Origin: an uncultured Lachnospiraceae bacterium
Lineage (GTDB): Bacteria; Bacillota; Clostridia; Lachnospirales; Lachnospiraceae
Assembly (NCBI GenBank): GCA_902788555.1
Contig: CADAKQ010000004.1
Coordinates: 41,776 to 105,775, forward strand
Length of the DNA stretch: 64,000 nt
Direction: 5' to 3'
Within the stretch, counting starts at the first letter, position 1. Every line of letters begins with the position of its first letter. The notes beneath the pieces were generated by a model that had not been told where the DNA came from, did no database searches, and saw only the letters and a program-made list of their open reading frames with translations. The translations under genes were made by a program, and so were the position numbers. Below are positions 16,684 through 25,811 of this stretch, in pieces.

Positions 16684-17094
16684 ATGCGTGCGTTATTTGA
16701 TAAATGTAATGTTTGGAAACGCTGGGTACAGGTCTACCAAAGTGGCAAACATATTAGTGATTATTTTATAATAAATAATTATAAAAAAATTGCTATATAT
16801 GGAATGGCGGATGTTGGAGATTTTTTATGTCGCGAATTAGTAAATTCAAATATTAACGTCAAATATGGAATCGACTTATCCAGAAAGTTTTGTAGTATTG
16901 ACATTCCAATAAGAACACCTGATGAAATAGATGATGATTTAGATGTGATAATTGTTACGGCTTTAAGTTCATTTTCGGATATATTTGATATGTTATTAAT
17001 AAAGATAAATGATCCAAATAAAATAATAGGATTAGATGAAGTTTTAGCTAGTTTAATCGTGGAGGATAAAAATGAAATGGAAAAACAAGGGTAA
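16684..17094 (+). CDS. Stand-alone Rossmann-like nucleotide/sugar-binding module
   Basis: A 136-residue protein that is almost entirely one small Rossmann-like unit: KKIAIYGMADVGDFLCREL (glycine turn), a second strand VKYGIDLS, and a third VIIVTALSSFSD. Its N-terminal ~35 residues (KRWVQVYQSGKHISDYF) also match the region preceding the same module at the end of the WbsX-like protein at 18.3 kb. It is therefore the free form of a domain that is fused to seven other proteins in this locus. No catalytic residues are evident. GGAGG in the preceding stop region provides the ribosome binding site. It overlaps the next gene by 23 bases. Confidence 0.6.
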   Translation: MRALFDKCNVWKRWVQVYQSGKHISDYFIINNYKKIAIYGMADVGDFLCRELVNSNINVKYGIDLSRKFCSIDIPIRTPDEIDDDLDVIIVTALSSFSDIFDMLLIKINDPNKIIGLDEVLASLIVEDKNEMEKQG

Positions 17095-18250
17095 AGAATT
17101 TGATGAAATATGGAAGGAAATGAAAATATCCTCAGATGAGGAAATATGTTTCTATTTATTTGGAGCAGGTAAACGTGGGACAGAATTGTGCTCACTCTTT
17201 AGGTTAATGGGACTTCTTCAAAACGTGAAAGCGTTTCTTGATAATGATAAAGCATTAATTAATACTGTGAAAGATGGTTTAAGTGTTCAGGAATTGTCTG
17301 GTTATATTCCGCGTAAAAATAGTATTGTTATAATATCGGTTGGTGAAAAATATGAAAAGGAAATTAGTGAGCAACTTGATGAATTTGGCTTAAAAAAAAA
17401 TGTTGATTATTTTTTATGGAATGACTTTTATAATTATTATTTTCCTTTAATTCTTTTGTATAAATATAATATATTATTTGATGATATGGTTCAGATATCA
17501 CTTACAGAAAGATGTACATTAAGATGTAAAAATTGTGCGCATACATGTCCTTATACAGATAAAAATAATAAGTTAGATTTAACTATAGACGAAGCAATGA
17601 ATAGTATAGATTCTTTTTTCGGAACATTTGATTATGTAAATAGATTTACATTATTAGGTGGTGAACCACTATTATACAAAAATATTTGTGAAGTTACACA
17701 GTATTTAGGAGAAAAATATAGAAGCAGAATCAATGATTGTTTTATTACAACAAATGCAACTATTATACCTAATGAACAGTTGTTAAATATTTGTAAGAAT
17801 TATAATATTGGATTTGAGATATCCGATTATCGCGTAGCTGTTCCTGCAATAAGAAATAGAGTTAATGAATTCATTGAATGTTTAGAGAAAGAGACAATAA
17901 AATATAGAGTATTGAATGACGATTGGATAGATTTGGGTTTTTTATATATCAATAATACGAATAAAGAAGCAGAAAGGATATTTGATTTATGTAAAGCTCC
18001 ATGCCATGAAGTACGATTGAATAGGTATTATACTTGTATTTTAGCAAGGTGTGCATCAGAAAATATTTACGCTAACGAAGGAAATGAGTATTACATTGAA
18101 ATAGGTAGTAAGGATGAAGTGACACGAAAGATTGCATTTGAGTTTATTCAGGGATATTGTCAGGAAGGATACTTAAAAATGTGTAAACATTGTAATGGAC
18201 TTTTTAGTAAAAATAATAAGGTAACTCCAGGAGAGCAGCTATTATTATAA
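17072..18250 (+). CDS. Rossmann module-radical SAM enzyme
   Basis: A 392-residue fusion. Residues ~25-115 are the Rossmann-like module (LFGAGKRGTEL, G31-G36). The radical SAM core starts near residue 140: C148-x3-C152-x2-C155 in CTLRCKNC binds the [4Fe-4S] cluster, and LLGGEPLL (GGEP 196-199) contacts SAM. The C-terminal region has more cysteines (LCKAPCHEVRL, TCILARC, GYC, MCKHC), which could bind an auxiliary cluster as in SPASM proteins. This is not a known pse-pathway enzyme. In context it may modify a sugar or polyol group or act on a nucleotide-sugar. GGAGGA sits 5 bases before the ATG. Confidence 0.75.
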   Translation: MKWKNKGKEFDEIWKEMKISSDEEICFYLFGAGKRGTELCSLFRLMGLLQNVKAFLDNDKALINTVKDGLSVQELSGYIPRKNSIVIISVGEKYEKEISEQLDEFGLKKNVDYFLWNDFYNYYFPLILLYKYNILFDDMVQISLTERCTLRCKNCAHTCPYTDKNNKLDLTIDEAMNSIDSFFGTFDYVNRFTLLGGEPLLYKNICEVTQYLGEKYRSRINDCFITTNATIIPNEQLLNICKNYNIGFEISDYRVAVPAIRNRVNEFIECLEKETIKYRVLNDDWIDLGFLYINNTNKEAERIFDLCKAPCHEVRLNRYYTCILARCASENIYANEGNEYYIEIGSKDEVTRKIAFEFIQGYCQEGYLKMCKHCNGLFSKNNKVTPGEQLLL

Positions 18251-18268
18251 ATATGAGGATAAAATAAT

Positions 18269-19822
18269 ATGAAAGTACTTGCATACTATTTACCACAATA
18301 TCATAGAGTGCCAATAAATGATAAATGGTGGGGAGAAGGTTTTACAGAGTGGACATCTGTAAAAAAATCACAGCCACTTTATGAAAAACATTATCAGCCA
18401 CATGTTCCATTAGGCGGTAATTATTATAATCTCCTAGAAAAAGAAACTATGATATGGCAAGCAGAATTAATGCATAATTATTGTATCGATGGAATGTGTT
18501 TTTATCATTATTGGTTTTCAGATAAAGAACGTGTATTAGAAAAACCAGCTGAAAATTTATTAATGTGGACAGATGTAAATATGCCATTTTGCTTCTCTTG
18601 GGCAAATGAATCATGGTTAAATAAATGGAGTCATAGAGAAGGATTATTATGGGCTGAAAATAAAGAAGAAAAGAATAAAGAGTTAGAATTTATTTTTTTA
18701 CAAACATATGGAAGAGAAAAAGAATGGGAAAATCATTTTAACTATTTATATCCATTTTTTAACGATGAAAGATATATCAAAATTGATAATAAACCTTTAT
18801 TTGTTATACATGATTTATATAATATTCCGTGTTGTCATGAAATGATAGTGTATTGGAACGAATTAGCAAAAAATAAAGGCTTAAAAGGTATATATATTTT
18901 AGGAGGAGGTTTCCCTGATGTAAAGTGTAATGTGGATGGGTATATGACACATGAACCTGGAATGATAAGAAATTCTTTGAAATCCATTAATTTTGGGGAA
19001 CCTACATTAATATCTTATAAAGATGCCGTTGATGAAATTCTTGCTCAGAAAAATGTTAAAGAAAAACAAATAGTATTTACAACATTTTGTAGTTATGATA
19101 CAACACCTCGATATGGACTGGATGGCGATGTTTATGAAGGTGCGACACCGGATTTGTTTATGAGTCATCTTATGAAACTTATGGCAAAAAATCAAGCTGC
19201 TGGTATGGATATGGTCTTTATTGATGCATGGAATGAATGGGGTGAGGGCATGCATCTAGAACCTGATGAAAAATATGGATATGCATGGTTGGAAGCTGTA
19301 AAAAATGCAAAAGAAAGATATATAGATTATGTTGAGAAATATAAAAAAGAAATATCCTATTACAGTGAAAAAGAATTTAAAATAATATGTAATAGTAAAA
19401 AATGGGAGTTATATACATCTATATTTGATAGATGGATGAATTTGAGAGAAAAGAATATTAATATATCAGATTATTTAAAGAAAAATCATTTTAATAGAAT
19501 TATGTTATATGGAGTAGGCATTTTTTCAGAGCATATGATTTTGGAGTGTAAAAAAAATGATGTTAGTGTAATTGGAATAATAGATCGTTCTAAACATTTT
19601 TCTGTAAATGACATAGAAGTATATCAGATGAGTAATGATTTACCTAATGTAGATGTTATTGTTGTTACGGCTATTTATTCTATGGATGATATATGTAATG
19701 AAATTAGAAAATATAATAAAGAGATTAAAATTTTGTCGTTATTAGAATTAATTCTTTTTGCTGAAGAAACATTTTTGATAGATAATAAAAAAGTTTATAA
19801 ATTGGAAGGACAAGTTGTCTAA
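18269..19822 (+). CDS. WbsX-like (GH99-related) protein with C-terminal Rossmann module
   Basis: A 517-residue protein. Residues 1 to ~345 form the Glyco_tran_WbsX domain: MKVLAYYLPQYHRVPIND, WWGEGFTEWTSV, YHYWFSDKERVLE, FSWANESW and DAWNEWGEGMHLEPD are its conserved blocks. This domain is a GH99-like TIM barrel common in O-antigen and capsule loci. Residues 408-500 are the Rossmann-like module (RIMLYGVGIFSEH, VIGIIDRS, VIVVTAIYSMDD), preceded by an ISDYL segment shared with the free-standing copy at 16.7 kb. It is cytoplasmic by absence of a signal peptide, which fits biosynthesis better than glycan breakdown. The fusion suggests that the module serves a common cofactor or partner. Confidence 0.75.
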   Translation: MKVLAYYLPQYHRVPINDKWWGEGFTEWTSVKKSQPLYEKHYQPHVPLGGNYYNLLEKETMIWQAELMHNYCIDGMCFYHYWFSDKERVLEKPAENLLMWTDVNMPFCFSWANESWLNKWSHREGLLWAENKEEKNKELEFIFLQTYGREKEWENHFNYLYPFFNDERYIKIDNKPLFVIHDLYNIPCCHEMIVYWNELAKNKGLKGIYILGGGFPDVKCNVDGYMTHEPGMIRNSLKSINFGEPTLISYKDAVDEILAQKNVKEKQIVFTTFCSYDTTPRYGLDGDVYEGATPDLFMSHLMKLMAKNQAAGMDMVFIDAWNEWGEGMHLEPDEKYGYAWLEAVKNAKERYIDYVEKYKKEISYYSEKEFKIICNSKKWELYTSIFDRWMNLREKNINISDYLKKNHFNRIMLYGVGIFSEHMILECKKNDVSVIGIIDRSKHFSVNDIEVYQMSNDLPNVDVIVVTAIYSMDDICNEIRKYNKEIKILSLLELILFAEETFLIDNKKVYKLEGQVV

Positions 19823-19828
19823 AAATCA

Positions 19829-21106
19829 ATGAATAATATATCGGATATTATTAAGTTCTGTAAAAGTATAAATAGAATAGTAATATATGGCGATGGTAAT
19901 ATAGGTAGAACAGTTCGAGTTTTTTTAGAAGAACAAGGATTTAAAGTAAGTAGTTTTGTAGTAACGAATATAGATATTCCTCATATTTTGATGGGAGTAG
20001 AAGTTGTAAGTATAAATGATTACATTTCAAGAATATCTTCTAATGCATATAACTCTATAGGAGTAATAATATGCATGAATGAAAAAAATATTGAGGGAGC
20101 AAAAAAAAAGTTAGCAGAGGTAGGATTAAATAGTTATTTTATTGTAAATGATATGCTGTTTCAGCAGATCTTTATAAAGTCAAATTTTCTTTATAAATAT
20201 GATAAACCGGATAAAAAAATTAATACCTTGATGTATCACAGAGTTGGTTCGTTTGAAAAAGATCCTTTTGAACTTGCAGTTGATGATTCTACATTTGAGG
20301 AACAGATTAAACATTTAAAAGAAAACTATACAATTCTAAAAAGTGATGATAAATGGTCAGATATAGATGAAAAATCTGTGGTTTTAACATTTGACGATGG
20401 TTATGTCGATTTCTATAGCAAAGTATACCCTGTTCTTAAAAAATATAATGTCCCGGCGACAGTTTTTATTTCTACCGGAAATATAGATACTTACAATGAG
20501 TTTTGGTGGGATGAGTTGGAAAAATTATTTTTAGAAACATCTATGATTCCTGAAGAAATAACAATTATTGATGATAAGTTTCTAAAAGACGATTATTCAG
20601 ATAATGAAAGTCTGCTGTTTGCGGTACATAAGGTATTGTTATCACTACCTCATTTAGAAAGAAAAAAGATAATTGAATCATTAAAAAAACAATTCAATTT
20701 TTCTTCTTATAAAAGAGATAAGTACAGAGTATTAACAAGAGCTGAAATAGTAAAATTAGCAGATGATCCCCTTATAACAATTGGAGCACATACTGTATCA
20801 CACATTGTATGTGATAAAGAAAATGAAGATGTGCAGCGTAGAGAGATAATTGAGTCAAAAGAAAAGCTTGAAGAAATAATTAAAAAACCTGTAAGTGTAT
20901 TTGCATATCCAAATGGAGGTTACAATGCACGTATTCAGAAAATACTTTCTGAATTTGGTTTTATCAGAGCTTTTACAGTCGAACTTGGATGCGCAGATGA
21001 GAATTCTCCACAATATCAAATTCCAAGAAATGTAGTTAAAGCATGGAAAGGAAAGAAATTTGAATCAGCAATGCGTGGAATGTTTACAGCATTTAAAACT
21101 ATTTAA
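19829..21106 (+). CDS. Rossmann module-polysaccharide deacetylase (NodB) fusion
   Basis: A 425-residue protein with the Rossmann-like module first (RIVIYGDGNIGRTVR, glycine turn 21-26; strands to ~115). A NodB domain follows from ~131: NTLMYHRVG, TFDDGY (187-192, with the metal and catalytic Asp), GAHTVSH (H321, H325 metal ligands) and VFAYPNGG. It lacks a signal peptide, unlike secreted peptidoglycan or PNAG deacetylases, so it probably deacetylates a cytoplasmic lipid-linked or nucleotide-linked amino sugar. No clear Shine-Dalgarno precedes ATG 19829, which starts 7 bases after the previous stop, so re-initiation is likely. Confidence 0.75.
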   Translation: MNNISDIIKFCKSINRIVIYGDGNIGRTVRVFLEEQGFKVSSFVVTNIDIPHILMGVEVVSINDYISRISSNAYNSIGVIICMNEKNIEGAKKKLAEVGLNSYFIVNDMLFQQIFIKSNFLYKYDKPDKKINTLMYHRVGSFEKDPFELAVDDSTFEEQIKHLKENYTILKSDDKWSDIDEKSVVLTFDDGYVDFYSKVYPVLKKYNVPATVFISTGNIDTYNEFWWDELEKLFLETSMIPEEITIIDDKFLKDDYSDNESLLFAVHKVLLSLPHLERKKIIESLKKQFNFSSYKRDKYRVLTRAEIVKLADDPLITIGAHTVSHIVCDKENEDVQRREIIESKEKLEEIIKKPVSVFAYPNGGYNARIQKILSEFGFIRAFTVELGCADENSPQYQIPRNVVKAWKGKKFESAMRGMFTAFKTI

Positions 21107-21122
21107 AGATTAGGAATCTAAA

Positions 21123-22508
21123 ATGAAAATAATCTTATTTGGTGCAGGAGGTTTTCTCCGTGATAATGAAAATAACATAAAAAAACTTCCTAATACAGAA
21201 ATAGTAGGTATAGTTGATAATAATAAGTCTGTTATAGGTACTAAATGTCTGGGTCATATAGTTACAGACTTAGAGAATGTTAAGATTAAGTTTGACTATG
21301 TTGTGATAACAAGTATTTATGCTGTTGAAATAGAAAAACAACTAATAAATAGTGGATATGATAAACATATAATAAAAAGATTTAGAGAATATGAGGCACT
21401 TGCCAATAAGTATAATCAAATAAAATTTGTAAAAAACGAAGATTTTTGTGATAAAAAGGCTATATTGGCTATTACACCTATAATTGAATATAATGGTGCA
21501 TGTATGGCTTTGTTATATGTTTTGGAACAATTAAAAAAGGTATATAACTACAGGGTAAGTCTGATTTCACCAAAATATAAGGATGGAATCATAGAATACG
21601 TCACAAATAAAGAAATTGAAGTTATTGTTTATCCAAATGTTGAGTTTGATAGCAAAAATGCATGGTTGGATAATTTCGATTATTATATTGTAAACACGTT
21701 GTTAATGAGAAAATGTTTGGAATTTATTAATCCGAAAAGAACCATCTGGTGGTTACATGAATCAGAAAGCTCTTATGTAATTGAACAAAGACTATGGGGT
21801 AACTTGGATAATAAATTAGAAAAGTGTGTCCATACATTCTGCGTAAGTAAAACAGAAAAAAAAGTATTTCAAAAGTACGTTTCTTCTGTTGAAGCAGAAG
21901 TGTTAGAGTATGGTTTGCCTGATGCGTTTGACAGCTGCTTGTATAATAATAAAACTCAAGATAAAAAGACAGTTTTTGCAGTTATTGGCTTTATTGCAAA
22001 AATAAAGGGACAGGATATCTTGCTTAAGGCCATACATAAGCTGCCCCCAAATTATCTTTCAAATTGTGAGTTTTGGATTATAGGTGACAATGATGATAAA
22101 GCTTTTTATGATGACATTAAAAGTAATATATATTATGAAAATATAAAGCTTTTGGGAGGAAAATCTCATAGTGAATTAGAGGTTCTTTATAAAAAGATAG
22201 ATGTAGTTGTATCTACATCGAGACAGGATTCTCTTCCAATTGTTGTTACAGAAGGCTTTATGCATCGAAAAATATGTATTATTTCTGATGTGATAGGAAC
22301 CACAGAGTATGTTGAAGATGGTGTACATGCGTTGTTTTTTAAAAGTGAAGACGATAGCGAGTTGGCAGAAAAAATTTGTTATGCGTTAGATCATAAAGAT
22401 GAAATGAAAAAAGTTGCAGAAAACGGAAGAAAAATATATGAAAAATATTTTTCAATAGAGCAGGTAGGGAAAAAATTTAATTCAATTTTTATGGAGATGA
22501 ATATATAA
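21123..22508 (+). CDS. Rossmann module-GT4 glycosyltransferase fusion
   Basis: A 461-residue protein. Residues 1 to ~95 are the Rossmann-like module (MKIILFGAGGF, VGIVDNNKSVIG, DYVVITSIYAVE). From ~113 comes a GT-B enzyme of the GT4 type: FAVIGFIAKIKGQDILLKAI, WIIGDNDDKAF, IKLLGGKSHSEL and TSRQDSLPIVVTEGFMHRK, where the E of the DxxPxxxxE-like loop binds the donor nucleotide. It ends with GRKIYEKYFSIEQVGKKF, typical of GT4 C-terminal helices. The sugar is unknown. AGGA lies before the ATG. Confidence 0.75.
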   Translation: MKIILFGAGGFLRDNENNIKKLPNTEIVGIVDNNKSVIGTKCLGHIVTDLENVKIKFDYVVITSIYAVEIEKQLINSGYDKHIIKRFREYEALANKYNQIKFVKNEDFCDKKAILAITPIIEYNGACMALLYVLEQLKKVYNYRVSLISPKYKDGIIEYVTNKEIEVIVYPNVEFDSKNAWLDNFDYYIVNTLLMRKCLEFINPKRTIWWLHESESSYVIEQRLWGNLDNKLEKCVHTFCVSKTEKKVFQKYVSSVEAEVLEYGLPDAFDSCLYNNKTQDKKTVFAVIGFIAKIKGQDILLKAIHKLPPNYLSNCEFWIIGDNDDKAFYDDIKSNIYYENIKLLGGKSHSELEVLYKKIDVVVSTSRQDSLPIVVTEGFMHRKICIISDVIGTTEYVEDGVHALFFKSEDDSELAEKICYALDHKDEMKKVAENGRKIYEKYFSIEQVGKKFNSIFMEMNI

Positions 22509-22512
22509 AATT

Positions 22513-24471
22513 ATGATTTACAGTTTTGATGTATTTGACACACTAATAACGAGAAAGACTTTAACACCGAAAGGTGTTTTTCTTTTTATGCAGGAATGGC
22601 TTAAAAAAGTTCCAAACTATAATTTTATGGCGGATAGTTTCGCTCTCTTGCGTGTGGATGCCGAGTTAAATGCTGTTAGATTTAACAAGGAAAGGGAAAT
22701 TGGACTTGACGACATATATGATGTGTTGGCTAAAAGATGTCATTTGAATGACTCTCAAAAACAGGAACTTATCAATATGGAGATAGAATCCGAAAAAAGA
22801 AATGTTGTTCCAATACAAAAGAATATAGATATATTAAAATCAATAATTGCCGAAGGGCATAAAGTAGTTCTAATATCAGATATGTATCTCACACACAATG
22901 TCATTAGAGAATTACTATGTCTTGTTGATGATGTATTTAAAGACATTAATATATATGTTTCCTGTGATTGTAATGCCAGAAAGCTGGATGGATCGCTGTT
23001 TAGATATGTTCAAATGAAGGAACAGGCAGGTTTTGATAATTGGATACATTATGGAGATAATGTAGTAGCAGATAATAATGTTCCGGAGGTTTATGGAATA
23101 AAAACCGTGTTGGTAGATGGATATAAACCTTTGCAGATTGAGAAAAAAATAAATGCCCATTTTTGTAATGAGCTTGATTATGCTACACAGTTTTTTTTAG
23201 GACTTATAAGAGGAGTATATAAAGAAGGAAGTAGCAATGCATACAGGATAGGATCTGTATGTGGAGGTGCTGTGTTATTTCCATATGTTGAGTGGGTTTT
23301 AAATGAATCTGTATATAGAAATATAAATACATTGTTATTTATGTCAAGAGATGGATATATACTTAAAAAGATAGCAGATATTATAATTAAAAAAAAACAA
23401 TATAATATAAATACACATTATGTATATGTTTCACGTAATCTTCTTAGAGCTAAGGGCGAAAAAGGTAAGCGGACAGCACAGTATATCTCTCAGTTTGTAG
23501 ATAAAGATGATAAATATGCACTTGTTGATTTTGATGGTACCGGACAATCACTGGTATCTCTGTCAGAAAATCTTAAGTCAAAGATATATGGTTTTTACTA
23601 TTATCTTGAAGGAAAACCAAGTGGGGAGACATTTGAATTTTACAGTTATTCATTTGTTCCTGCTAAAAGTGCAGTGTGTGAGGTGTTATGCAGGGCACCA
23701 CATGGAACTGTTCTTGATTATAAAGTGGATGATAAAAAACTGGTTCCGGTTATTGATTCTTCATGTGGTGATTTATGGGAAAAATCAGGTCTATATGAGT
23801 ATATAGATGGAGTAATGAATTTCACAGATACATATCTTAAATGGCTGGATGAGGATTTTGTTTTTGCTGATTTATTAAAAATCGGAAAGTATGTACTTCA
23901 TTATTGTGAAAATGAATATGATGAAGAGATAATGAAGTATATTGGTGATTTCCCTCATAGTGATAATAATGAAGAAGAGTCAGGCTGTTATGCTCCGATT
24001 TTAAGTAAAAATGAACTTGATGATATATATGGAAAAAGAGGAGATGAACCATTAGAAAATTATTATCATGGAGCAAATATTGAGTATTCTGTTAAAAGGA
24101 CATTGTATGGAAAGAGTTCATTTTTTGATTTTGTAATAAAATCAGTAAAGGACATGGAACAAGATGATAAGCTTTTAAGAGAGAAGGTTGTGATTTATGC
24201 AGCCGGAAAATATGGCTGTGAAGCATATTACAGACTGAGTAAAAACAAAGATGTCCGGGTTGTGGCATGGGTGGACAGCAATTATCAAAGATATAATGAT
24301 GAAAGAATAGAATCTCCTGTTGTTTTGAAAGAAAAGGATTTTGATTTTGTATTGGTTGCTCTTTCTGACAGTAATACTTTTTGTTCAGTAAAAAGAATGC
24401 TTGAGGATATGGGAATTGAAAGTAAAAAGATAATATGGATAATTGATTACTGGAAGGGATTTGTTGTATGA
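22513..24471 (+). CDS. HAD-superfamily hydrolase-like protein (COG5610 type) with C-terminal Rossmann module
   Basis: A 652-residue protein. The N-terminal ~210 residues are a HAD phosphatase-like domain: YSFDVFDTLIT holds the nucleophile motif DxD/DxF, VVLISDMYLTH is motif II, and HYGDNVVADN is motif IV. The middle part has a second strand-rich region (LLFMSRDGYILKKI, YALVDFDGTGQSL) typical of the large COG5610 proteins of glycan clusters. The last 95 residues (558-652) are the Rossmann-like module (KVVIYAAGKYGCEAY, VVAWVDSNYQ, FVLVALSDSN). It may dephosphorylate a sugar phosphate, but no substrate can be named. It overlaps the next gene by 4 bases. Confidence 0.65.
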   Translation: MIYSFDVFDTLITRKTLTPKGVFLFMQEWLKKVPNYNFMADSFALLRVDAELNAVRFNKEREIGLDDIYDVLAKRCHLNDSQKQELINMEIESEKRNVVPIQKNIDILKSIIAEGHKVVLISDMYLTHNVIRELLCLVDDVFKDINIYVSCDCNARKLDGSLFRYVQMKEQAGFDNWIHYGDNVVADNNVPEVYGIKTVLVDGYKPLQIEKKINAHFCNELDYATQFFLGLIRGVYKEGSSNAYRIGSVCGGAVLFPYVEWVLNESVYRNINTLLFMSRDGYILKKIADIIIKKKQYNINTHYVYVSRNLLRAKGEKGKRTAQYISQFVDKDDKYALVDFDGTGQSLVSLSENLKSKIYGFYYYLEGKPSGETFEFYSYSFVPAKSAVCEVLCRAPHGTVLDYKVDDKKLVPVIDSSCGDLWEKSGLYEYIDGVMNFTDTYLKWLDEDFVFADLLKIGKYVLHYCENEYDEEIMKYIGDFPHSDNNEEESGCYAPILSKNELDDIYGKRGDEPLENYYHGANIEYSVKRTLYGKSSFFDFVIKSVKDMEQDDKLLREKVVIYAAGKYGCEAYYRLSKNKDVRVVAWVDSNYQRYNDERIESPVVLKEKDFDFVLVALSDSNTFCSVKRMLEDMGIESKKIIWIIDYWKGFVV

Positions 24472-25586
24472 CAATGTTTAATAATGAAATTAATATTTTA
24501 CAAAACACAGAATCTGTCTATATATATGGTGCCGGTGATGTGGCGAGGGAAGTTGCATGGTGCCTTATGAATAAACCATACGAAAAGAAGATTGACGCAT
24601 TTATTGTAAGTGGGGATGCAAAAGATGAGAAACTTTTTGATGCTCCTATCGTTTCATGCAATTCAGAAATGATAGATTATACTAAATTGGTTATTATTGC
24701 AGTTTTGGAAAAGTATGTGAATGAAATAATGGATATACTTAAGGTAAAGGGCGCTGAAAATATAATGGTTCTTTCTTTTGAGAGTGATCTGTGGTGTGAA
24801 GTAAGGAAAAAAGTTTATTTTGAATATGTAAACAATAATTATGGATTTAAAGCAAAGTTATTAGATAATGAAAACTTGTTTTTAAAAGAAGAAAAAAAAG
24901 AGTTAAATACAAATGTCTATGTTGTTAAGAGCTATTTTGATAAGAAACTTAATGAAAAATGGACTGATAAAAGCTGGGAAACAGATATTCAGGTTGGTGC
25001 AGCTTTAACAGATAATATAATATGTGATATCAGGGATAATTTAGGAGAAAATATTTCAGAAAAAAATAAGAAGTATTGTGAACTCACGGCACTTTATTGG
25101 ATTTGGAAAAACACAAGTGAAAACTTTGTGGGCATATGCCACTATAGGAGGCATTTTTTAATAGATGAAATGATAATAGAAAAACTTCCTTATTCTGATG
25201 TGGATGCTGTAGTTACAATTCCTATGGTTAATATTCCTAGTGTTGAAGCAATGTACGAAAAGAACCATGACATAAAAGATTGGGATATAGTTAGAGAAGC
25301 TTTAAACGAAATTAGTCCGGAATATGTAACTGATTTTGATAATGTTTCAAAAGGTGTTTTTTATGTTGCTTATAATATGTTTATAATGCGCAGAGAATGG
25401 CTTGATAGGTACTGCGAGTGGTTATTCCCGATTCTTGAATACTGTGAGCAAAGAATTGGGGAAAAGGAAGATGTTTATCAAAACAGGTATGCAGGATTTC
25501 TTGCAGAGCGTCTTTTTACGATTTTCTTACTGCATCATAAGGATGATATGAATATAGTGTTTGCAGAAAAACATTTTTTGCAATGA
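24468..25586 (+). CDS. Rossmann module-DUF4422 glycosyltransferase-like protein (copy 1)
   Basis: A 372-residue protein. Residues ~15-105 are the Rossmann-like module (VYIYGAGDVAREV, glycine turn 21-26). From ~148 comes a DUF4422 domain, a GT-A-like family found in capsule and EPS loci: IQVGAALT, NISEKNKKYCELTALYWIWKN, VGICHYRRHF, YNMFIMRREW and GFLAERLFTIFL. The end of this gene is followed by two strong terminators, so it is the last gene of the glycan transcription unit. A paralogue with the same two-domain layout lies at 28.0 kb, beyond an inserted ATPase/TOPRIM gene pair. Confidence 0.75.
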   Translation: MTMFNNEINILQNTESVYIYGAGDVAREVAWCLMNKPYEKKIDAFIVSGDAKDEKLFDAPIVSCNSEMIDYTKLVIIAVLEKYVNEIMDILKVKGAENIMVLSFESDLWCEVRKKVYFEYVNNNYGFKAKLLDNENLFLKEEKKELNTNVYVVKSYFDKKLNEKWTDKSWETDIQVGAALTDNIICDIRDNLGENISEKNKKYCELTALYWIWKNTSENFVGICHYRRHFLIDEMIIEKLPYSDVDAVVTIPMVNIPSVEAMYEKNHDIKDWDIVREALNEISPEYVTDFDNVSKGVFYVAYNMFIMRREWLDRYCEWLFPILEYCEQRIGEKEDVYQNRYAGFLAERLFTIFLLHHKDDMNIVFAEKHFLQ

Positions 25587-25635
25587 AGCCCTAAATTACG
25601 AAAAAATACTAAAATATAGATTGAATTTTAATGTA

Positions 25636-25739
25636 ACGAACGATAAAAAATACGTTTGATTTATCGTTCGTTTTGTTTGTCTATATTGTTAAAGACAACA
25701 TACATCCGTAATTTTTTTACGGATATGTGTTGCTTTTTT
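25636..25739 (+). terminator. Two strong tandem intrinsic terminators
   Basis: The first pairs 25636-25647 (ACGAACGATAAA) with 25660-25671 perfectly over 12 bp and continues into TTTTGTTTGT. The second pairs 25696-25711 with 25717-25732 over 16 positions (one mismatch, one wobble) around a TTTTT loop and continues into CTTTTTT. Two such elements in a row make a firm end for the glycan operon that starts near loaP. They may stop even antiterminated polymerase. Confidence 0.85.
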
Positions 25740-25763
25740 GATATATTTTGGATATACTATAAT
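25738..25763 (+). promoter_or_regulatory. Possible promoter of the ATPase/TOPRIM pair
   Basis: TATAAT (25758-25763) stands 48 bases before the ATPase start. The only -35-like hexamer, TTGATA (25738-25743), gives a short 14-base spacer and overlaps the T-run of the second terminator. The -10 element is good and the -35 assignment is doubtful. Confidence 0.35.
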
Positions 25764-25811
25764 ATATTATTTTAATAATTTTTAACAGATTATAATTAAT
25801 GGAGGATTTCT

